This document shows, in pieces, positions 29,395-36,163 of a DNA stretch of 36,163 nucleotides. The DNA is from Prevotella sp. UBA4339. GTDB taxonomy: Bacteria; Bacteroidota; Bacteroidia; Bacteroidales; Bacteroidaceae. A model generated the notes under the pieces. The model saw nothing but the letters and a program-made list of their open reading frames with translations, searched no databases and was not told the origin of the DNA. Every line of letters starts with the position of its first letter. Position 1 is the stretch's first letter. The position numbers and the translations under genes were made by a program. Location: NCBI GenBank assembly GCA_002393725.1, contig DGTJ01000017.1, positions 1 through 36,163 on the forward strand, given 5' to 3'.

Positions 29395-30002
29395 TTCTTA
29401 AGATATTCCTCGGCAAACTTTCCTCTCAGCACGCACTTACCGTCGTCGAGCACCACTACCGGCACTCCCTCGGCATCGGTGCCGTCAGCCCCGCGAGTGC
29501 GAGCCCAGTAGCCGTTGGCGTAAGGACCCCAGTTGAAGTAGGTGTTGGTAAGGTCAAACTCGTAAATGCGGTCTGCCCAGTCGTACATCACGCCGCTGAA
29601 GCGAGAGCGTGAGATCTTATAGTCGTAGTAGTCGATGCGCACTGGAGCCCAGCCTGAGGCATCGTACTCGATATAGATGTTGCCATTACGCACCTCCCAG
29701 CGGAAAGTGCTGTAGGCAGCGTCGCGCCTGCTGTAGCGATTGTAGTCCACCTCCTCGCCATATCCCCAGACAGCCCTGCCGTTGGAGTAGCCCTCGGCAT
29801 CGAAGTGCCATACCGTCATATACTGACCGTCAGAGAAGGCCTCGCCCCAGCGGTTGGTGACATAAGCGCCCAGATAGCCCTCCCAGTCGCCTGTGGTCAG
29901 GTAGTCGGCGATGATCTCATCCTCGGTGTTGCAACTGGTCAATGTGGTCATCGACATCATTGACATCATCATCACGAGTGCATAGGTAAATATCTTCTTC
30001 AT
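29367..30002 (-). CDS. Lipoprotein of unknown function
   Basis: 211 residues. The signal peptide has a Met-rich core (MMMSMMSM) and lipobox LTSC, so Cys24 should be lipidated and is followed by acidic NTEDE. The mature part is rich in Trp and Tyr (GDWEGYLGAYVTNRWGEAF, GYGEEVDYNRYSRRDAAYST, MYDWADRIYEFDLTNTYFNW) and begins with a pattern (TTGDWEGYL) like lipocalin-like small lipoproteins of Bacteroidetes. No function can be given. The last nine residues are encoded by a dispersed repeat, so the original C-terminus may have been replaced. A promoter precedes it. Confidence 0.75.
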   Translation of the reverse strand: MKKIFTYALVMMMSMMSMTTLTSCNTEDEIIADYLTTGDWEGYLGAYVTNRWGEAFSDGQYMTVWHFDAEGYSNGRAVWGYGEEVDYNRYSRRDAAYSTFRWEVRNGNIYIEYDASGWAPVRIDYYDYKISRSRFSGVMYDWADRIYEFDLTNTYFNWGPYANGYWARTRGADGTDAEGVPVVVLDDGKCVLRGKFAEEYLKNTSFACMRR

Positions 30003-30037
30003 AATCGTAACGTTTTAAAATAATTGTTTTGACGGTG

Positions 30038-30045
30038 CAAAGATA
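30038..30045 (-). promoter_or_regulatory. -7 promoter element of the 29367-30002 lipoprotein gene
   Basis: The minus-strand TATCTTTG matches TAnnTTTG, 35 bases before the start codon, in the gap after the AmpG-like gene. Confidence 0.65.
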
Positions 30046-30100
30046 TGCATATTATCCTGCCCGTGCAAGCGGATACCCCTATTTAGGCATAGGAAAAACC

Positions 30101-31372
30101 CTAATCCTGCTGTTTCTTGCCAAACTCCGGGTCAATCTTCAGGAACCACGTTACGATATACGTCAGCGAGCATGTCGCAATGACGATGAGGAAGAATGCG
30201 GGATAGCCCACCGACTCCTGCAGGGCTCCTGCGAAGAGTCCCGGAATCATCATCGACAGGGCCATGAAGGCAGTACACAGAGCGTAGTGGGCCGTCTTGT
30301 GCTCTCCCTGACTATAATATATAAGGTATAGCATATAGGCAGAGAATCCGAATCCGTAGCCGAACTGCTCGATGAAGACGCAGGCATTGACGATGACAAG
30401 GCTCTGAGGCATGGCGTACGACAGGTAGACATACACGAGGTCGGGCAGCGTGATGGCCATCACCATCGGCCACAGCCAGCGCTTCAGTCCGTCGCGACTG
30501 GCCACGATGCCTCCCAGTATGCCGCCAAGGGTGAGTCCGATTACTCCCACCGTGCCCTGCACCAGTCCGTACTCGGCAGGCGAGAGTCCCAGTCCACCGT
30601 TGTGGCGGGTGTCGATGAGGAACAGTGCGCTGACCTTTGCCAGCAGTCCCTCCGGCATGCGGTAGAAGAGCATGAAGCAGATGCCAGCCCACACCTGAGG
30701 CTTCTGTACGAAGGTCTTCAGCGTCATCCAGAACTCCTGCAGTATCTGCTGGCTGCTCATCCTCTCGATGCCCCTGTCTTCAGAAGGCCGAGGCAGCACG
30801 TAGCTGTGGTACAGCCAGAAGGCGATGAAGAGGCCCGCCATGCCGTAGAACATCAGGCTCCATGAGAACTTGATGTTACGCGTGAGTACCTCGAGATTGC
30901 CGGCAAGCATCACCAGCAGCCCCTGCCCCACGATGGTGGCGATACGGTAGAACGTGCTGCGTATGCCCACGAAATATGCCTGCCGGTTCTGGTTGAGTCC
31001 GAGCATGTAGAATCCGTCGGCAGCGATGTCGTGGGTGGCACTCGAGAATGCCATCAGCCAGAAGAATGCCAGCGACCCCTGCAGCCAGTAGGGCCCGGGG
31101 ATGGTGAACGCCACTCCCCCGAGGGCTGCTCCGATGAGCAGCTGCATCGTCACTATCCACCAGCGCTTGGTCTTGATGATATCGATGAAGGGACTCCACA
31201 GAGGCTTTATCACCCAGGGCAGATAGAGCCATGAGGTGTAGAGCGTGATGTCGGTGTTCGACAGTCCCAGACGTTTGTACATAATGAGCGAGATGGTCAT
31301 CACCGCCACGTATGGCAGACCCTCTGCGAAATAAAGTGTGGGCACCCAGGCCCATGGATTTCTCTTATTCAT
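30101..31372 (-). CDS. AmpG-type muropeptide permease (MFS)
   Basis: 423 residues with about 12 hydrophobic segments. The start MNKRNPWAWVPTLYFAEGLP is characteristic of AmpG-like carriers (PxxYFAxGLPY), followed by GLSNTDITLYTSWLYLPWVI, KPLWSPFID and ATHDIAADGFYM. AmpG imports anhydro-muropeptides from the periplasm for wall recycling; specificity in this organism is not known. The ATG at 31372 overlaps the stop of the upstream gene by 8 bases (ATGAATAA), so translation is coupled. Such tight linkage to a protein with a SpoIID domain supports a role in peptidoglycan turnover. An in-frame ATG at 31420 would lie further inside the upstream gene and is less likely. Confidence 0.82.
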   Translation of the reverse strand: MNKRNPWAWVPTLYFAEGLPYVAVMTISLIMYKRLGLSNTDITLYTSWLYLPWVIKPLWSPFIDIIKTKRWWIVTMQLLIGAALGGVAFTIPGPYWLQGSLAFFWLMAFSSATHDIAADGFYMLGLNQNRQAYFVGIRSTFYRIATIVGQGLLVMLAGNLEVLTRNIKFSWSLMFYGMAGLFIAFWLYHSYVLPRPSEDRGIERMSSQQILQEFWMTLKTFVQKPQVWAGICFMLFYRMPEGLLAKVSALFLIDTRHNGGLGLSPAEYGLVQGTVGVIGLTLGGILGGIVASRDGLKRWLWPMVMAITLPDLVYVYLSYAMPQSLVIVNACVFIEQFGYGFGFSAYMLYLIYYSQGEHKTAHYALCTAFMALSMMIPGLFAGALQESVGYPAFFLIVIATCSLTYIVTWFLKIDPEFGKKQQD

Positions 31373-34300
31373 ATAAATGTTTGATTTCAGCATTACGGTA
31401 ATAGAACAGCAGTATCTCATCGTAGGTCTTGCCCTGTTCGCCCATCACGGCAGCACCTATCTGGCACAGCCCCACTCCATGGCCCCAGCCCTTGCCTCGG
31501 AGGATGAAGCGCCCGTCGTGCCTCTCTACGTCGAAGGCAGAACTGAGCAGGTGGGTCTCGCTGAGGGCACGGCGTATCTCAAGCTCCTTGCCGATGGTGA
31601 AGGTCTTCTTGGTGCCTACGATCTTCAGCTTCCAGATGCGCCCGCTCTTGCCTCGCTCGAGTGGTACGAGGTCGACGATGGTGCCGAAGTCGTCCTTCAG
31701 CTTGCGGCAGATGAGCTCGGAGAGCTCCTCCTGAGTGTACTCCACCGTCCAGCGGTAGAAGTTGGGCGTCTCCTGATCGTAGTCGTTGAGCACCTGCGAG
31801 AGGATATGCTTGTCGTTAGTGTTACAGTACGGGTCGTGGAATGACACGAGGTAGGGCTTGGGAGTGTCTTCCCAGCAGTACTGGAACTCCTCCGTGTCTC
31901 CTCCGCAGCATTTCGAGAATCGTGCGTCGCATATCTCGTCGCCGTACACGAGTATCTGTCCGCGGGTATCGCTGACAGCCTGCTCTACGGCAGGACTCGA
32001 CTGCTTGGTGATGCCCTGATAGCGCTGACAATGATCGTCGGCACATACGTCGAAGATGGTATGGTCCTCGCGGTCGTACCAGCGGATGAGCTCGTCGTCC
32101 TTCTTGATAAACGAGAAGAATGCTGCTCCGCCATTGTCGAGCTTCTTGCGCTTCTCCATCTGTGCCAGCAGCCATGAGCGCGATATGACGGCATGAGCCT
32201 TGAGAAACTCCTTCGAGGCAGTGGCCGACATCTCGCTGGAGATGACGCTCGTGAGGTAGCGCTCCACAGGCAGCTCATTGATGGCTACTATCTTGTCGGC
32301 CTCGACCACAAGCCGCAGGGTACCAGAGAACACCTGTGTCTCCTTGCGCTCCCAGTGGAAGTTGACGCCTATGGTGACATCATGCAGCGAGAACGAGGCC
32401 TCGTCGGTCTGAGGGGTGAAGGTGAGCTCGCGATACTGATTGCCTCGCCACAGGATGCCACCCTCGGAGAACTCCACCTCCTGATTGCCCTCGATGGTGT
32501 CGCCCTTGGCGGTGTACGGCGCGTTGAGGGTGAAGGCTATCTTCTCGGCCGACACGATGCCCACGCTCACGTTGGGCTCCTTCTGCACGCCGAACTGCGA
32601 GCTGAGCACAGACTTCTTCCTGCCGCTCTCCTCCTTCAGCGCGTCGATCACCTTCTGCAGGCCGTCGCCCTTGAGGGTTATCTCGTCGAAGATGGCAAGA
32701 GCCTTCTCTGTGGTGATACGTGCGAAGTCCTCCTGCCGAGGGGTGATGATCAGTCCTGCCATGTCGAGTGCTCCTGGAGAGATGACGAACTGCTCGCTGC
32801 CTTCAGCGTAATAGCAGTCAGGGCGATGCTTCGTACGAGGGAACACCACTGAGAGGTAGTCGGCCTCATCCCTCCATGCCACGATATTCATCATCGGCTC
32901 CGGGTCGCCCTCAGGCAGGGCGGCATACAGGCGCCGGAACAGCTGTTCGTCGCCATATTGCGAGCGGCTGCGTATGAGCAGGGCGGCACAATGGTAGTCG
33001 TCGATGAGCGAGATGTCCTCATGGTTGTTGATGCCTACTATCTTTGTGAGATTAGCCGCCAGCCGCTTCCACGACTTCTGCAGCGGCAGCACTCCGCTGG
33101 TGCCTGCCTGGAAGTGGGCATGGTCAGGGGCGGAGGCTCCGCACTGGGGCCCGTTGTAGAACACCGTCATCTCAGGATACTCCTCCAGCAGCTTGTGTAT
33201 CTCGCCGTAGGAGTTGAGTATGCGCTGTGGCTGATGCTTCAGCGAGGGGATGGTGAAGTGCTGCGGCAATATGGGGAAGGGATTGACGAGCAGTTCGTAC
33301 TGGCTGTCGATATCCTTCTTGATCTGCTGCTTCGGGCGGTTCTGCTCACAGAGGAAGCAGGGGCGCTCGGCGATGGTCTTCTTGTCAATCTTCGCACCGG
33401 TAGAGACCATGCGTGCCGGGTTCCACTGCACCTGCATGGTCGACGAGCCCACCACCAGTTCGCGCGTCTGGGCGCCTCGCAGGTCGTGATATCTCTGTCG
33501 TGCTGCCTCCCACTTCTCCAGCTGGCGGTTGAAGAAGCGCTGCAGGGGCGAGTCGGCCATCAGCTCCTGCTTGCCCTGGTTCATCTGCTGTCGGGCAGCT
33601 ATCTCGAGTGTGCGCAGACGGTCCTTATAGAGATTGTTGGCATTTACCTTCTCCACAGAAAGGGCAGCGTCGCTGTTGCCTCCCCAGCGCCGGCAGAGAT
33701 ACAGCTCCGTGTAGATGCGCCCTATACGGTAGTGGCGCGAGAAGATGAGTCCCAGTGCATAGTCCTCGCCATAGCTGGTGTTTGGGAACTGTATCTGTCG
33801 CAGCAGAGGTGTGAAGAATGCCCGAGGCGCACCGAGTCCGTTTATGCGCAGGGCATTGTTGGGACCGTTCTCGTCGGTCCACTCCTTATGGTCGATAAGT
33901 CCTGGGGGGAGGGTGTTCAGCTCGAAGTCGCACATACGATAGGAGCCCACCACCATGGCAGCGTTCTGCTTGTAGAAGGCATCCACGATCTGCTGGAGCG
34001 TCTTCGGCGATGAGTAGAGGTCGTCGGAGTCGAGCTGTACGGCAAACCGTCCGCAGCGGTCGTCATTGACGGCCACGTTCCAGCATCCTCCGATGCCGAG
34101 GTCTGTGCGCTCAGGGATGATATGTATCAGCCGGGGGTCGTGCAGGCTGCGGAGCAGGTCTGTGGTCTTGTCAGTAGAGTGATTGTCGACCACGATGACG
34201 TTGTACTTGAAGCTGGCTTTCTGCCCCAGTGCGCTCCCTACGGCATCCATGATGGTCTTCTCGCGATTGTAGACAGGTATCACTACCGATGCCTCGATGT

Positions 34301-35006
34301 CAAACTCCTGCTCGTTGAAGTCGGGCTGGCGACAGAATCCAGGGGCTATCTTCGCTCCGATGGCAGCCAGATGGGCCGTAGCGGCATGCTCCATCTCTAT
34401 CTGCACCTCACGGTTGCGAGGGTTGACGTAGTCAAACTGTTTCACTCCCGATGCCCTGAGGTCGGTCTCCTGCTCAGTATACAGGCTCTCATTGATGTGG
34501 AATATCTGTCCCTGACGGCTCAGATAGAGTCTGAGGGCATAGAGGGCGGCATACTGATAGTCGTGCTCTGCGGCCTGGGCGGCGAAGGAGTGGAGCAGCG
34601 ACGTCTTCACCAGCCACAGGCATCCGAAATCGAAGTCGTCGCGGATGCTGCCTGGGAAATAGTCTATCACGGGGTGGCCAGCGCGGTCAGAGTAGACCAT
34701 GGCGGCATTAGAGTCGCTTGCCACACGAAGCATACGGGCCAGTGCTCCCTGTCCGAGGGTGATACTCGCCGGCTTGGTCATGATCAGGGAGTAGTCGGCC
34801 TTGGCGCTCTCCGACACTTGCATCAGGGTACTGCTGCCGGTGAGATTGCCGACAGTGAGCTGAGTGGCATCCTTGATATCCTTCTGGGGAGTATTTACTA
34901 ACAGGAAAATATTCTGGACTGTTCTGCTATTTCGCAACTGTGCAATGGCGGCCTGCGCCAGCGACGGGTCATCGCACGGTACGAAGCAGTCGATTTTTTC
35001 TCTCAT
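31365..35006 (-). CDS. Three-part fusion: glycosyltransferase 2, HIT-like DUF4922, SpoIID/LytB
   Basis: 1213 residues with no signal peptide. Residues 1-230 look like a degenerate GT-A segment. Residues about 235-470 are a family 2 glycosyltransferase (ASVVIPVYNREKTIMDAVGS, NVIVVDNHSTDKT, VQLDSDDLYSSP with the metal-binding DSD near 328). Residues about 500-830 are DUF4922-like, with ERPCFLCEQNRP (about 550) and GPQCGASAPDHAHFQAG (about 622-638). The HxHxQ motif here resembles HIT-superfamily nucleotidyltransferases/phosphorylases. Residues about 900-1210 are SpoIID/LytB, with VISSEMSATASKEFLKAHAV (catalytic-type Glu near 924) and GWGHGVGLCQIGA (about 1173). SpoIID enzymes cleave glycan strands of peptidoglycan. 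It is coupled to an AmpG-like gene. The combination of apparently cytoplasmic domains with SpoIID is unexplained. Confidence 0.85.
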   Translation of the reverse strand: MREKIDCFVPCDDPSLAQAAIAQLRNSRTVQNIFLLVNTPQKDIKDATQLTVGNLTGSSTLMQVSESAKADYSLIMTKPASITLGQGALARMLRVASDSNAAMVYSDRAGHPVIDYFPGSIRDDFDFGCLWLVKTSLLHSFAAQAAEHDYQYAALYALRLYLSRQGQIFHINESLYTEQETDLRASGVKQFDYVNPRNREVQIEMEHAATAHLAAIGAKIAPGFCRQPDFNEQEFDIEASVVIPVYNREKTIMDAVGSALGQKASFKYNVIVVDNHSTDKTTDLLRSLHDPRLIHIIPERTDLGIGGCWNVAVNDDRCGRFAVQLDSDDLYSSPKTLQQIVDAFYKQNAAMVVGSYRMCDFELNTLPPGLIDHKEWTDENGPNNALRINGLGAPRAFFTPLLRQIQFPNTSYGEDYALGLIFSRHYRIGRIYTELYLCRRWGGNSDAALSVEKVNANNLYKDRLRTLEIAARQQMNQGKQELMADSPLQRFFNRQLEKWEAARQRYHDLRGAQTRELVVGSSTMQVQWNPARMVSTGAKIDKKTIAERPCFLCEQNRPKQQIKKDIDSQYELLVNPFPILPQHFTIPSLKHQPQRILNSYGEIHKLLEEYPEMTVFYNGPQCGASAPDHAHFQAGTSGVLPLQKSWKRLAANLTKIVGINNHEDISLIDDYHCAALLIRSRSQYGDEQLFRRLYAALPEGDPEPMMNIVAWRDEADYLSVVFPRTKHRPDCYYAEGSEQFVISPGALDMAGLIITPRQEDFARITTEKALAIFDEITLKGDGLQKVIDALKEESGRKKSVLSSQFGVQKEPNVSVGIVSAEKIAFTLNAPYTAKGDTIEGNQEVEFSEGGILWRGNQYRELTFTPQTDEASFSLHDVTIGVNFHWERKETQVFSGTLRLVVEADKIVAINELPVERYLTSVISSEMSATASKEFLKAHAVISRSWLLAQMEKRKKLDNGGAAFFSFIKKDDELIRWYDREDHTIFDVCADDHCQRYQGITKQSSPAVEQAVSDTRGQILVYGDEICDARFSKCCGGDTEEFQYCWEDTPKPYLVSFHDPYCNTNDKHILSQVLNDYDQETPNFYRWTVEYTQEELSELICRKLKDDFGTIVDLVPLERGKSGRIWKLKIVGTKKTFTIGKELEIRRALSETHLLSSAFDVERHDGRFILRGKGWGHGVGLCQIGAAVMGEQGKTYDEILLFYYRNAEIKHLYE

Positions 35007-35033
35007 TTTAGTCGTTTATTATTAAAATATGTG

Positions 35034-35041
35034 CAAAGATA
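35034..35041 (-). promoter_or_regulatory. -7 promoter element of the fusion/AmpG operon
   Basis: The minus strand reads TATCTTTG, 28 bases upstream of the ATG at 35006. It is divergent from the rlmN promoter 34 bases away. Confidence 0.7.
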
Positions 35042-35048
35042 CTGCATT

Positions 35049-35082
35049 TTTGCGGGAAAACAAAATTTTTTCACTAACTTTG
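35049..35082 (+). promoter_or_regulatory. Promoter of rlmN
   Basis: TAACTTTG at 35075-35082 matches TAnnTTTG; TTTG at 35049-35052 is a candidate -33 box with a slightly long 22-base spacer. Confidence 0.65.
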
Positions 35083-35106
35083 CAGCCAAAATAGCAAAAA
35101 AGACTG

Positions 35107-36156
35107 ATGAACATGCAAAAGAAGGTACTGATGGGTATGACGCTCGACGAAATGAGACTCGTCGCTGCCGAACTCGGCATGCCTAAGTTCACTGCCTCGC
35201 AGATGGCGAAATGGATCTACGGACAGCACGTGTCAAGCATCGACGAGATGACTAACATCTCGAAGGCCAACCGCGAGCGGCTCAAGGAGCACTACGAGAT
35301 AGGCGCCATGCCCCCACTCGACTGTCAGAAGAGCAAGGACGGCACCGTAAAGTATCTCTTCCCTGTAAGGACATCGGCACAATCCGACACTGACAGATTC
35401 GTAGAGACAGTCTACATCCCTGACCACGACCGAGCCACGCTCTGCGTATCGTGCCAGGTGGGGTGCAAGATGAACTGCCTGTTCTGTCAGACGGGCAAGC
35501 AGGGCTTTGAGGGAAACCTGACGGTGGCCGACATCATCAATCAGATATACTCGCTGCCTGAGAGAGACAGCCTTACCAACATCGTGTTCATGGGGCAGGG
35601 AGAGCCGATGGACAATCTCGACTGTGTGCTCACGGCTACTGGGATACTGACGGCAGACTATGGGTTCGCATGGAGCCCAAGGCGCATCACGGTGAGCAGC
35701 GTGGGGGTGAAGAACAAGCTGAAGCGGTTTCTCGACGAGAGCGAGTGCCACGTGGCTATATCGATGCACTCGCCTCTGCCTGAGCAGCGACAGACACTGA
35801 TGCCTGCCGAACGCCAGATGAGCATTGTGGAGACGGTGGGACTGCTCAGACAGTATGACTTCAGTCACCAGCGCAGATGCTCGTTCGAGTATATTTGCTT
35901 CGGAGGACTCAACGACACTCCTGTATATGCAAGGGAGATCGTAAGACTGCTGCAGGGACTGGAATGCAGGGTCAACTTGATACGATTCCACGAGATACCC
36001 GGGGTGGACCTGCCTGGGAGCGACGAGAAACGAATGGAGACACTACGAGACTATCTGACAGCGCACGGAGTGTTTACGACCATCAGAGCCAGCAGAGGAC
36101 AGGACATATTCGCTGCATGCGGCCTGCTCTCGACGGCAAGACGGAAAGACGGATAG
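35107..36156 (+). CDS. rlmN: 23S rRNA (adenine-2503-C2)-methyltransferase, radical SAM
   Basis: 349 residues. The enzyme methylates C2 of A2503 in 23S rRNA and A37 of some tRNAs using a 4Fe-4S cluster and two S-adenosylmethionine. The cluster motif CKMNCLFC (about residues 120-127) is in CVSCQVGCKMNCLFCQTGKQ. Other family segments are MGQGEPMDN, RRITVSSVGV, VAISMHSP and the C-terminal TTIRASRGQDIFAACG, whose Cys is the methyl-carrying catalytic residue; the other catalytic Cys is in the CVSC region. Length and frame are normal. The start could be 35107 or the ATG at 35113. The gene stands alone, divergent from the fusion/AmpG operon. Confidence 0.93.
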   Translation: MNMQKKVLMGMTLDEMRLVAAELGMPKFTASQMAKWIYGQHVSSIDEMTNISKANRERLKEHYEIGAMPPLDCQKSKDGTVKYLFPVRTSAQSDTDRFVETVYIPDHDRATLCVSCQVGCKMNCLFCQTGKQGFEGNLTVADIINQIYSLPERDSLTNIVFMGQGEPMDNLDCVLTATGILTADYGFAWSPRRITVSSVGVKNKLKRFLDESECHVAISMHSPLPEQRQTLMPAERQMSIVETVGLLRQYDFSHQRRCSFEYICFGGLNDTPVYAREIVRLLQGLECRVNLIRFHEIPGVDLPGSDEKRMETLRDYLTAHGVFTTIRASRGQDIFAACGLLSTARRKDG

Positions 36157-36163
36157 ACAATTA

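Overview
The window reads as a chromosomal segment of a Bacteroidales bacterium, most likely Prevotella or a close relative. Many genes sit just behind the Bacteroidetes -7 promoter element TAnnTTTG, Shine-Dalgarno sites are weak, lipoproteins are abundant, and several families are typical of the order: type III glutamine synthetase, CarboxypepD_reg-like proteins, the HU-like DNA-binding family and DUF4922. The species is not determined. No tRNA, rRNA, complete insertion sequence, integrase or CRISPR array was seen.

Layout. (1) 1-5.45 kb is a conserved plus-strand block: the end of N-carbamoylputrescine amidase, an outer-membrane barrel protein, glutamine synthetase III, a surface lipoprotein, then a terminator/promoter junction and a CarboxypepD_reg-like protein. 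Release of ammonia from carbamoylputrescine next to ammonia assimilation is a plausible nitrogen theme. (2) 5.5-25.8 kb is an accessory island. It holds a GNAT toxin-like gene with a 56-aa partner, a sugar-binding-protein-like lipoprotein, an AAA/PD-(D/E)XK protein, and a restriction-like operon (PLD-SNF2 helicase plus Eco57I-type N6-adenine methylase) followed by two small basic proteins. It also holds a holin/endolysin-like pair, a 5' fragment of a type III methylase behind a long structured leader, an unknown 519-aa protein, and a replication pair (RepA-like ATPase and zinc-ribbon/TOPRIM primase). The last part contains remnants of a DUF3987-like protein and of RhuM. The broken genes, palindromes and dispersed repeats indicate repeated insertion and deletion. 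(3) 25.9-36.16 kb returns to core-like genes: an HU-like protein, serine acetyltransferase, a secreted DNA/RNA endonuclease lipoprotein and another lipoprotein. These are followed by a translationally coupled pair, a 1213-aa GT2/HIT-like (DUF4922)/SpoIID fusion and an AmpG-type permease, which is divergent from rlmN.

The best candidates for something undescribed are: the three-domain fusion coupled to AmpG, which suggests an unusual cell-wall recycling or glycan-handling step; the two-gene PLD-helicase/methylase system with its roughly 420-nt leader; the nested-palindrome leader at 20.13-20.51 kb, which shares a series of short motifs in the same order with the helicase leader; a 22-bp-period array of five repeats; and a family of REP-like elements (CACAGGGGGAC-type) in six places. 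All functional statements come from motif recognition by eye. No database search or folding calculation was done.
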